Source: Winogradskyella sp. J14-2 (GTDB lineage Bacteria; Bacteroidota; Bacteroidia; Flavobacteriales; Flavobacteriaceae). From it: DNA of 64,000 nt. The notes below the pieces were generated by a model that did not search any database, was not told where the DNA came from, and saw only the letters and a program-made list of their open reading frames with translations. How positions within the stretch are numbered: position 1 is the stretch's first letter; every line of letters starts with the position of its first letter. The stretch is from the NCBI RefSeq assembly GCF_001971725.1, contig NZ_CP019388.1, positions 3,242,501 to 3,306,500 on the forward strand. Reading direction: 5' to 3'. A program made the position numbers and the translations under genes. This document shows, piece after piece, positions 44,812 to 52,992 of this stretch.

Positions 44812-45953
44812 TAGTTAACGTAGTCTACTATCTCCAGTCCATAACCAATCATACCAACACGCTTGGTCTGTAAGCTGTTAGATAAAAGATTTATTTTGCT
44901 AATTTTTAAATCGTGAAGAATTTGAGCTCCAATACCAAAGTCTTTGGAGTCCATAGAAATTCTAGGTGCTTTTACCAATTGACCTTCTTGTTGATTCTCT
45001 TTTAATATTGATAATCGAGATAATAAATTCATAGATTCGGCTTGCTGATTAATAAATATTATAGCACCCTTTCCTTCTTTATTGATGGCGTTAAACATAT
45101 CATCTAACTTTTGGTCTGCATTATTTGTTAGCGTACCAAGAATGTCATTATTAACAAGAGTAGAGTTAACACGCGTTAATACTGTTTCGTCAGATTTCCA
45201 AGTGCCTTTAGTTAATGCAATATGAACCTGATTGTTGGTTGTTTGTAGATATGCTCTCAGCCTAAATTTACCAAAACGTGTCTCTATATTAAAGTCTTCT
45301 CTCTTTTCTATTAAAGAATCATACTCCATGCGGTAAGCAACTAAATCTTCAATAGATACAATTTTTAGGTCAAATTTTTTAGCGACTTCCATGAGCTGAG
45401 GTAATCTTGCCATGGTGCCATCTTCATTCATTATTTCTACAATAACACCAGCAGGATTAAAACCAGCTAAACGTGCAAAATCTATGGCAGCTTCAGTATG
45501 TCCTGTACGTCTTAAAACACCACCTTCTTTAGCAACTAAAGGGAATATATGACCAGGTCTAGCTAGCTCAAAAGGCTTTGTGTCCTTGTTTACCAAGGCC
45601 TTAATGGTCTTTGCTCTATCACTTGCAGAGATGCCAGTGCTAACACCATTGCCTCTTAGATCTACAGAAACTGTAAAAGCCGTTTCCATTGGATCTGTGT
45701 TGTTTCTCACCATCATGTTAAGCTCTAGTTCTTCACAACGATGTTCTGTAAGAGGTGCACAAATTAAACCTCTACCATGAGTAGCCATAAAATTGATCAT
45801 TTCTGGAGTTACCATTTCAGCAGCAGCTAAAAAATCTCCTTCATTCTCACGATTTTCATCATCCACAACAATTATTACTTTGCCCTGACGAATATCTTCA
45901 ATGGCTTCTTCTATGGTGTTTAACTTGGTTTTTGTATTCATGGCAGTCTTCAT
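44808..45953 (-). CDS. ribB: RibB with degenerate GTP cyclohydrolase II domain (RibBX-like)
   Basis: A 381-residue protein of RibBA layout. Residues about 10-210 form 3,4-dihydroxy-2-butanone 4-phosphate synthase with intact DDENRENEGDF, THGRGLICAPL and RTGHTEAAID, making a riboflavin precursor from ribulose 5-phosphate. The second half resembles GTP cyclohydrolase II but has lost its catalytic residues: the zinc cysteines of GDxLGSLRCDCG are replaced in NNDILGTLTNNAD, and RQEGRGIGL reads NQQAESMNL. It therefore should not open GTP. Similar proteins have been called RibBX. A separate RibA must exist elsewhere. Confidence 0.9.
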   Translation of the reverse strand: MKTAMNTKTKLNTIEEAIEDIRQGKVIIVVDDENRENEGDFLAAAEMVTPEMINFMATHGRGLICAPLTEHRCEELELNMMVRNNTDPMETAFTVSVDLRGNGVSTGISASDRAKTIKALVNKDTKPFELARPGHIFPLVAKEGGVLRRTGHTEAAIDFARLAGFNPAGVIVEIMNEDGTMARLPQLMEVAKKFDLKIVSIEDLVAYRMEYDSLIEKREDFNIETRFGKFRLRAYLQTTNNQVHIALTKGTWKSDETVLTRVNSTLVNNDILGTLTNNADQKLDDMFNAINKEGKGAIIFINQQAESMNLLSRLSILKENQQEGQLVKAPRISMDSKDFGIGAQILHDLKISKINLLSNSLQTKRVGMIGYGLEIVDYVNY

Positions 45954-45983
45954 AACTAAGCATTTAGATGTGCAAAGATACGG

Positions 45984-47963
45984 TTATTTAATGTTAAGGA
46001 TGCAACTTTGATAGAAGTCGTATGTAATCTTATTTCTGAGGATTAAATATTTTAAGGGATAGAGCGGAAGAGAAAGCACAAGAACAAAAGGGTTAATTCT
46101 TTTGTTTTTTTGTCCAATAGTTTTATAAAATTTTGAATACACGTAGGCATCGACGACAACATAAATCGCAAAAAATATAAATGCAATAATACTTAAGCTC
46201 AGTGCAGCATCAGCTATCTCTGGTAATTTATTGTTTTTACAAATAAAGTGTAGTCCAAGCAAGGATCCACCTATGAGAAAACTGACCAAGCTTGTTTTTG
46301 AATAGTCTTTGTAGTCTTTAAGCAGTTCTCTTCCTTTAATAAGTTTATCATCTACTTTTAGCCCTTCTTTTTTTAGATGTTCTAAAGGTATATTTCTATT
46401 AAGAAGGTTGTGGAGAGCAATTTCCTTTGGTTTTTTATTAAAATCGAATTCACCTTGTTCTCTAATTACGTTGACGAGTTCTTCTAGAGAGTACTTCTTG
46501 TAATAATTGTAAGATTTGGTTTCACTCTCCGAAAGTTGTAGCTTGTTTTTTGGGGTAAATAATCGTTTGAGTGGTACTATGATAGCATCAAATTGAAAAA
46601 CACCTTTGTCATTAGTAGCTCTAGATGTTAAATAAATACTTAAAGGAAGCATTACGGCAGTAGATAGCCATGAACCAATTATTGGGCTGAAACTTCCTTT
46701 TTCTGCACTGTTTTTAGCAAATATGCCAAAGAAATGATAGGTTAAGAATAGGACAACAGCAATGACTATTGGCAAACCTAAACCACCTTTTCTAATGAGA
46801 GCTCCAAGAGGTGCACCTACAAAAAATAAGATGATACAGGCAATTGCCAAAACAAATTTCTCGTGAAAAGCAATAACATGCTTATTTAAGTGAATAGATT
46901 TACCTTCAAAATTCTTTTTGTTAGAATCTATAATTTGGTTAGTGCTATTTGCAGAGTTTAGTGCAAGGTTTATGATTTGAGCTTTTTTACTTAACGGAAA
47001 AAGCTCTAAGACATTACCAGTAAAAGACGAGTCTTTCTCAGTATTAATGTTTAGGTTAAGAGCTGCATAGGTGGTACGATTATATAATGTACGCGATAAG
47101 TTTTTGTAATCTTCTTGCCGTTGGTCTATTAGACTATCTATGGTATATTCTAGTTGGTCTATGCTAAGCATGTTGTGACGACCCTTGTAGTTCTTTTCAT
47201 CAAGATCTTCGTCATTAAGAATTTCTAAATCTACATTAATGGTGTAGCTATCAAAATAACTTTTTGCATGAGGTCTATTAATATTTTTACGAATGTCTTT
47301 ATCTATAATCTCTTCGTAATAGTTGCCGTTAATGAGTTCTAGTTGTAGAATATTAGAGTCCTCGCTGCTTTTTAATTCGCCTTTTTCAGAAATAATGACA
47401 ATATAATTTCCTAATCTTGAAGATCCCTTTTTGTGAATAACCACATCCTCTAGAAACTGACCGCGATCACCAGTTTTTTTATCGACTTTAATATTAATAT
47501 TACCAATTTCGTTGAACTGACCCTCAGCAATGGCAAGGGCAGGTTTTACCTTGGCTATATTTCTTCTTAGGTTGTAAAAGTTGTATTCTCCCCAAGGGAT
47601 AACATTGTTGGCAAAAAAGAAGCAGGCAATACCTAAGGTTACAATAAAGACGCTAAGACTGCGCATGGCGCGTTGTAGTGAGATGCCTGTAGATTTCATA
47701 GCAGCAAACTCATAGTTTTCAGCAAAGTTTCCAAAAACCATAATTGACGACAACAAAATGGTTAATGGCACAACCAAAGGAATTAGCTTTGGCATGTAGT
47801 AGAGTATAAACTTTGCAGTTACCGAGATATCTAAATCTTTACCTGCAAGCTCTGATATATAAAGCCAAACACCTTGGAGCACAAAGATGAACATGAATAT
47901 AATAAAGACGCTAAAAAACGTCCTTAGGAATGTGATAAGTATGTACCTATCTAGTATTTTCAC
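45984..47963 (-). CDS. LptF/LptG family permease with C-terminal extension
   Basis: A 659-residue inner-membrane protein of the YjgP/YjgQ family, which forms the transmembrane part of the LptB2FG lipopolysaccharide exporter. Helices at about 10-120, a periplasmic jellyroll-type region (about 130-370) and helices at about 370-450 make the usual core. An extra 200 residues follow, with soluble segments and two more helices (near 560-620), not part of classical LptF/G. The gene follows lolA closely and continues an envelope operon with ftsK. Confidence 0.87.
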   Translation of the reverse strand: MKILDRYILITFLRTFFSVFIIFMFIFVLQGVWLYISELAGKDLDISVTAKFILYYMPKLIPLVVPLTILLSSIMVFGNFAENYEFAAMKSTGISLQRAMRSLSVFIVTLGIACFFFANNVIPWGEYNFYNLRRNIAKVKPALAIAEGQFNEIGNINIKVDKKTGDRGQFLEDVVIHKKGSSRLGNYIVIISEKGELKSSEDSNILQLELINGNYYEEIIDKDIRKNINRPHAKSYFDSYTINVDLEILNDEDLDEKNYKGRHNMLSIDQLEYTIDSLIDQRQEDYKNLSRTLYNRTTYAALNLNINTEKDSSFTGNVLELFPLSKKAQIINLALNSANSTNQIIDSNKKNFEGKSIHLNKHVIAFHEKFVLAIACIILFFVGAPLGALIRKGGLGLPIVIAVVLFLTYHFFGIFAKNSAEKGSFSPIIGSWLSTAVMLPLSIYLTSRATNDKGVFQFDAIIVPLKRLFTPKNKLQLSESETKSYNYYKKYSLEELVNVIREQGEFDFNKKPKEIALHNLLNRNIPLEHLKKEGLKVDDKLIKGRELLKDYKDYSKTSLVSFLIGGSLLGLHFICKNNKLPEIADAALSLSIIAFIFFAIYVVVDAYVYSKFYKTIGQKNKRINPFVLVLSLPLYPLKYLILRNKITYDFYQSCILNIK

Positions 47964-47983
47964 ACATTAAGTATTATATAATC

Positions 47984-48628
47984 TTAGTCTATTCTGTTGA
48001 TGTAATAATCAGCATATTTACTCTCGTCAAATGTAAACAAGGTTTTTGAGATAGGTTGGTCGGTTTGAAAAGAATTAACAGTTAATGCTGTTTTTGTTCC
48101 GTTTTTACCAACCTCTATTAGATTATATATGTGTTTTGTAGTAGCGTCTATGCCCAATAAAACATGCTTTATTTCAGAATTGGTGTCCATAGGAGTTAAT
48201 TTTACATACTGAATTTTTCTGCCTTTTACATTTTGCACAATATCCATTTTATAGGTATAGCCATCTTCGTAAAACGATAGCATATCACTAGGTGCAATTG
48301 TGCCTTCTTCTTCCGAATTTTCTGATGATATGGTTACTTCTTCATCTTCTGGGCTAATGGTATAAAGTGTTTTGCCATCAAATATTCTTGTTACTCCCAA
48401 TATATTAAGTTTATATTTTTCGCCTTCAATAACAACATCTCCACGGGTTTCTTGGCTCATATTCTCCTCATTAACATTGTTCAGTTCGTATTTAAAGTCT
48501 ATAGATATATTTTTATAGCTTTTTATTTTATTACTTACTTCTGTTAATAGTGTTTCTGCTTTTGCATCATGTTGAGCAAAACCTGTAAAACCTAAACTTA
48601 CAAATGCTAAAAATAATATTCGTTTCAT
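47984..48628 (-). CDS. lolA: outer membrane lipoprotein carrier LolA
   Basis: A 214-residue periplasmic protein (signal peptide to about residue 18, GFAQ). The mature half-barrel includes YKNISIDFKYELNNVNEENMSQETRGDVVIEGEKYKL in segments, then FDGKTLYTISPEDEEVTI, matching LolA. It carries lipoproteins from the inner to the outer membrane. It is located 17 bp after ftsK and 20 bp before the LptF/G gene, so three envelope-related genes share an operon. Confidence 0.88.
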   Translation of the reverse strand: MKRILFLAFVSLGFTGFAQHDAKAETLLTEVSNKIKSYKNISIDFKYELNNVNEENMSQETRGDVVIEGEKYKLNILGVTRIFDGKTLYTISPEDEEVTISSENSEEEGTIAPSDMLSFYEDGYTYKMDIVQNVKGRKIQYVKLTPMDTNSEIKHVLLGIDATTKHIYNLIEVGKNGTKTALTVNSFQTDQPISKTLFTFDESKYADYYINRID

Positions 48629-48645
48629 TTTATCTATATGTAATT

Positions 48646-51063
48646 TTATTGTTGTTCACTTTCTAATAATTGATCTAGAGCTACTAAATCTGGGACTAAA
48701 ACCTGCCTTGCTTTGCTGCCTTCAAAAGGACCTACAATACCTGCAGCTTCTAACTGGTCTATAATTCTACCAGCTCTGTTATAACCTAACTTTAGTTTTC
48801 GTTGTAATAGTGAAGCTGATCCTTGCTGTGCGGTTACAATAATTTCGGCAGCTTCTCTAAACAATTTATCTCTGTCCGAAATATCTATATCAAGATTTGT
48901 GCCACCTTCTTCACCAACATATTCTGGTAGCATATGCGCGTCTGGATATGCTTTTTGCGAGCCAATAAATTCTGTGATTTTTTCAACTTCTGGAGTGTCA
49001 ACAAAAGCACATTGCAAACGAATAAGATCGTTACCTTGTGTATAAAGCATATCTCCTCGACCAATAAGCTGGTCTGCGCCAGAACCGTCTAAAATAGTAC
49101 GCGAATCTATTTTACTCGTTACTCTAAATGCAATACGAGCTGGGAAGTTGGCCTTAATAATACCAGTAATAACATTTACAGATGGTCGCTGCGTTGCTAT
49201 TATAAGATGGATACCAATAGCACGTGCCAACTGTGCTAACCTAGCAATAGGTGTTTCTACTTCTTTTCCAGCTGTCATAATTAAATCTGCAAACTCATCA
49301 ACTACTAATACAATGTATGGTAAGAATTGGTGACCGTCATTAGGATTTAATTTTCTAGCTTTAAATTTAGCGTTATATTCAGCAATGTTTCTACAAAATG
49401 CATTTTTAAGCATTTCGTAACGGTTATCCATTTCTATACAGAGTGAGTTTAAGGTATTAATCACTTTGGTATTATCGGTTATTATGGCATCTTCACTATC
49501 TGGAAGTTTTGCTAAATAATGACGCTCTATTTTATTAAAAAGCGTTAATTCTACTTTTTTAGGATCGACCAAGACAAACTTTACTTCCGCTGGGTGTTTT
49601 TTGTACAATAACGATGTTAATACCGCATTTAACCCAACCGATTTACCTTGTCCTGTGGCACCTGCCATGAGTAAGTGTGGCATTTTGGCTAAATCTACCA
49701 CAAAGGTTTCGTTGCTAATGGTTTTTCCGAACGCAATTGGTAATTGCATTTTGGACTGCTGAAATTTTTGAGACGCAATTACCGAACGCATAGAAACGAT
49801 TGTCGAATTTTTGTTTGGTACCTCAATACCAATAGTTCCTTTACCTGGAATTGGAGCAATAATTCTAATGCCTAAAGCTGCAAGTGACAACGCGATGTCA
49901 TCTTCGAGATTTTTAATTTTTGAAATTCTGATACCTGCATCTGGCACAATTTCGTAAAGTGTTACTGTTGGGCCAATGGTTGCTTTTATGCTCGTAATAC
50001 CAATTTTGTAGTTACTTAATGTTTCTACAATTCGGTTTTTGTTTTCTTCGAGTTCTTCTTGGTCTATAGAAATACCTTCGTTTTCATATTTCTTTAGCAG
50101 ATCTAAATGTGGAAATTGATAATTGCTCAATTCTAAAGTTGGGTCAAATTGCCCAAAATCCTCAACAAGCTTGTCAGCCAGATTATCTGTTTCAGATTGT
50201 TCTTCTTCTACAGCTTCGACCTCAACCTTTAATTCTGATTCTAGTTCTAGTTCTGGTATTTTTTTAGAAGTAACTTCATTATGTGCGTGCGCTATGTTCT
50301 CTTTGGGCTTAGAATGATTACTTATAGTAGGCTCTGGTTTATCAAGAGAAATTTCAAAAGCAGATTTAATGGCTTCGGCTTCTTCGGTAAGGCTATTGTC
50401 TACAATGGCTGTTTTAGAATCCTCTTGTGTATCTGGATTTATATCGTTTTTAAAGCTTTTCTTGGCGCTGCTAAAAAGTTTTACAAACGTATCACCAGTA
50501 ACTTTAAATCTTAGGGCTAGGTAGGCGATAAGCCCAAAAAGTAATAATAGGATAGTGCCTATTTTTCCTATGTAATCTTGAAAGAAATGATTCATTTCAA
50601 AACCTATGGTACCACCAAGAATATCATATTTGTGTGTAAAGAAACCGAAGAAAATAGATAACCAAATGACGATTAATGTTCCCCAAATCCAATGCTTTCT
50701 AAGTTTTGTTTTTTTGAGGTTTAAAGTCACATATATGCCAGACAGAAAAATTAAGCCAGAAAAAATAAAGGATGAAATTCCAAACCCCTTATTAATGAAA
50801 AATTCACTTACCCAGGCACCTAATTGACTTGCCCAATTTTTATAGGCTTCAGAACGCTCAGGAAAATTGCTTAACACACTTTGGTCTTCTTTACCCGTAA
50901 ATATGAAAGACAAAAAGGAAATAAACAAAAGCACTCCCAAAATAATCAGTAAGCTTCCAAAAATGAGCTTTTGCTGATTAGATAATGTTAATGATGGCTT
51001 TTTAAAAGTCGTTTTAGACTTTGCTTTGGTTGTATTTTTCTTTTTAGTTGTTTTTTTTGCCAT
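48646..51063 (-). CDS. ftsK: DNA translocase FtsK
   Basis: An 805-residue cell-division motor. The N-terminus has four membrane helices (about 35-190). A charged linker follows to about 320. The motor domain contains Walker A GATGQGKSVGLN (about 475) and Walker B LVVDEFADLI (about 585). The C-terminal gamma winged helix recognises KOPS-like DNA (LLQRKLKLGYNRAGRIIDQLEAAGIVGP in part). It pumps chromosome ends through the septum and activates XerCD. A Lys-rich N-terminus precedes helix 1. Confidence 0.96.
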   Translation of the reverse strand: MAKKTTKKKNTTKAKSKTTFKKPSLTLSNQQKLIFGSLLIILGVLLFISFLSFIFTGKEDQSVLSNFPERSEAYKNWASQLGAWVSEFFINKGFGISSFIFSGLIFLSGIYVTLNLKKTKLRKHWIWGTLIVIWLSIFFGFFTHKYDILGGTIGFEMNHFFQDYIGKIGTILLLLFGLIAYLALRFKVTGDTFVKLFSSAKKSFKNDINPDTQEDSKTAIVDNSLTEEAEAIKSAFEISLDKPEPTISNHSKPKENIAHAHNEVTSKKIPELELESELKVEVEAVEEEQSETDNLADKLVEDFGQFDPTLELSNYQFPHLDLLKKYENEGISIDQEELEENKNRIVETLSNYKIGITSIKATIGPTVTLYEIVPDAGIRISKIKNLEDDIALSLAALGIRIIAPIPGKGTIGIEVPNKNSTIVSMRSVIASQKFQQSKMQLPIAFGKTISNETFVVDLAKMPHLLMAGATGQGKSVGLNAVLTSLLYKKHPAEVKFVLVDPKKVELTLFNKIERHYLAKLPDSEDAIITDNTKVINTLNSLCIEMDNRYEMLKNAFCRNIAEYNAKFKARKLNPNDGHQFLPYIVLVVDEFADLIMTAGKEVETPIARLAQLARAIGIHLIIATQRPSVNVITGIIKANFPARIAFRVTSKIDSRTILDGSGADQLIGRGDMLYTQGNDLIRLQCAFVDTPEVEKITEFIGSQKAYPDAHMLPEYVGEEGGTNLDIDISDRDKLFREAAEIIVTAQQGSASLLQRKLKLGYNRAGRIIDQLEAAGIVGPFEGSKARQVLVPDLVALDQLLESEQQ

Positions 51064-51101
51064 GTTGTGCCGAATACTGTTTTCGGTATAGACCTCGATA
51101 C

Positions 51102-51902
51102 TTAAGGTGTATGTTGTTTATATTCTTTTGCCTTATTAGCAATCCCATTGACATAATCTTCAATAACATGAAGATTTTTAGCCAGTTGCGATCCTTCAAA
51201 CTCAGAAATATCTTCTATTTTAATATGAGCATTGTAAAATTCTAAATAATTACTCGCCAAAGGTACAAAAGACCAATGCCATTTTTCTTCATTATAACCT
51301 GTTCTTCCATTATTTTTATTGGTATAAACCTGGTAGAATCCAAAACTATGGGCATGCTCTAATAACCATTGGTAGGTTTTTAATCCTTTTCCGCTGTTAA
51401 AATACGAATTATTTAAACTATTTAAATCCATGTCTGTTCCCCAATGATGCCGAGATGTAGAAGGCATAGAACTATATTCTAAAATTCTCTTGGCACGCTC
51501 TAAAGGTTCGAGGTCTTTAAAGGTGTTCCATTTACGTTGCCAAATGGCTTTTTGTTCATAAAAGTTTCGCGTGCCAGATAGGATCTTTAGATCAATACTA
51601 TCTTTTTTAGCAGCTTTAGCCATTTTTAAAAAAGCTTGATACACTAAGTGGTTAAGATAAATTTCTTTTGTTGCATACTTGGGCTCTACTTTGACAAAGG
51701 TAGAATCTGTTTTGTAATTAAACTTACCCAGCACAAACTCTTTTGTAATGTTAAGCGTGTCTTTTGAGGATTTATTTTTTTGTAGCTTAGGTAGAGTTTC
51801 AATATCTGTTTTAGTTTTAAGTGCCGTTGAAGTTTTTTCAGGCTTATCTATACAACTTGTTACTAGTGCAATAAAAGAAAGTAAAATAGCAAGCTGTTTC
51901 AT
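51102..51902 (-). CDS. M15 family D-Ala-D-Ala carboxypeptidase (VanY-like) lipoprotein
   Basis: A 266-residue lipoprotein; I start at MKQLAILLSFIALVTSC (lipobox Cys17), 15 codons after the first in-frame ATG. The M15B zinc site is visible as SRHHWGTDMDL and, later, EKWHWSF. Members trim peptidoglycan stem peptides. It is near ftsK and lol/lpt genes, fitting an envelope role, but about 40 bp separates it from ftsK. Confidence 0.87.
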   Translation of the reverse strand: MKQLAILLSFIALVTSCIDKPEKTSTALKTKTDIETLPKLQKNKSSKDTLNITKEFVLGKFNYKTDSTFVKVEPKYATKEIYLNHLVYQAFLKMAKAAKKDSIDLKILSGTRNFYEQKAIWQRKWNTFKDLEPLERAKRILEYSSMPSTSRHHWGTDMDLNSLNNSYFNSGKGLKTYQWLLEHAHSFGFYQVYTNKNNGRTGYNEEKWHWSFVPLASNYLEFYNAHIKIEDISEFEGSQLAKNLHVIEDYVNGIANKAKEYKQHTP

Positions 51903-51975
51903 TTGATTGTGCAGAATAGGTTTAAGATTGATAAAGTATTCAATCATGTAACGTAATTAAACCTTAATTTGGTAT

Positions 51976-52347
51976 TTAAAAAATCTTAGGTAGATAGATG
52001 ATGCCTGCAACAATAACCGCAACGATAGCAGCGATAAAAACAGCTCCTGCAGAAATGTCCTTTATGAGACCGATTTTAGGATGATGATCTGGATGAATAA
52101 AATCTGCAATATATTCTACGGCAGTATTCACACCTTCAATACTCATAACCAAGCCAATCATGGCAATTTGAACCATCCATTCCGTTGCAGAAATACCGAA
52201 ATAAAAACCAGCAATAGTGACGACTAAAGCAATGAAAATCTGAATTTTAATGCTGGCTTCGGTTTTAATAAGAATGAGCATTCCTTTAAAAGCAAAGCCA
52301 ACACTTTTTAGTCTATTGATAATAAACGGCTCTTTATTTTGTTGCAT
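51976..52347 (-). CDS. dgkA: diacylglycerol kinase family (DgkA/UdpK) protein
   Basis: A 123-residue inner-membrane enzyme with three helices. The catalytic signature SIEGVNTAVEYIADFI (about 76-91) and GLIKDISAGAVFIAA are conserved. Relatives phosphorylate diacylglycerol or undecaprenol. In bacteria outside proteobacteria undecaprenol kinase activity is likely, but the sequence does not settle it. It is 8 bp after the tpx stop, so cotranscribed. Confidence 0.88.
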   Translation of the reverse strand: MQQNKEPFIINRLKSVGFAFKGMLILIKTEASIKIQIFIALVVTIAGFYFGISATEWMVQIAMIGLVMSIEGVNTAVEYIADFIHPDHHPKIGLIKDISAGAVFIAAIVAVIVAGIIYLPKIF

Positions 52348-52355
52348 TGCAATAG

Positions 52356-52856
52356 TTAAGATAAGCTGCTTAAAGCACTTGCATAATCTGGCTCGTCCGC
52401 AATTTCAGAAACTTGCTCGGTATGCAAAATAGTGCCGTCAGTATCTATAACAACAACACATCGAGACAGTAAGGTTTCAAATGCTCCATTTGCAAAAGCT
52501 AGACCATAATCCTTACCAAACCCACCTGTTTTATAATCCGATAAGCTTACAACGTTATCCAAACCTTCAGCACCACAAAAGCGAGCCATGGCAAAGGGTA
52601 AGTCTTTAGAGATACAAAGTACCTTGGTGTTTTCTAGTTGACTGGCTTTTTCGTTAAAGGTTCTTACAGATTGCGCACAAGTGCCAGTATCTACACTTGG
52701 AAAAATGTTCAATACCAACCTGTGGCCATTAAAATCTGATAAGCTTTTATCTTTTAACTCTGTGTCAGTGAGTTTAAAATCTGGTGCTTTGCTACCAACT
52801 TTTGGTAAATTTCCTAAAGTTTCTACTGGAGTGCCTCCTAGTGTTATGTTTGCCAT
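52356..52856 (-). CDS. tpx: thiol peroxidase Tpx
   Basis: A 166-residue atypical 2-Cys peroxiredoxin. The peroxidatic cysteine is in PSVDTGTCAQSVRTFNE (about residue 60) and the resolving cysteine in ARFCGAEG (about 94). The N-terminus VTLGGTPV-like (ITLGGTPVETLGNLP) is typical of Tpx. It reduces hydroperoxides with thioredoxin. It is followed by dgkA. Confidence 0.95.
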   Translation of the reverse strand: MANITLGGTPVETLGNLPKVGSKAPDFKLTDTELKDKSLSDFNGHRLVLNIFPSVDTGTCAQSVRTFNEKASQLENTKVLCISKDLPFAMARFCGAEGLDNVVSLSDYKTGGFGKDYGLAFANGAFETLLSRCVVVIDTDGTILHTEQVSEIADEPDYASALSSLS

Positions 52857-52936
52857 GATTTTAGTGTTTTAAATTTTGATAAAAATAAAAAAAGCAATAC
52901 TGAAAAGTGTAAATAAAATGATAATGTTTTAAAGAA

Positions 52937-52970
52937 AAAGCCATATTAATTCAAAGATTAATATGGCTTT
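52937..52970 (-). terminator. terminator after pheT
   Basis: A perfect 14-bp stem (AAAGCCATATTAAT / ATTAATATGGCTTT) with a 6-nt loop. On the minus strand it is followed by TTTTTCTTT. It lies 23 bp after the pheT stop. Confidence 0.88.
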
Positions 52971-52992
52971 CATTTTTATTATATTTTAATGT

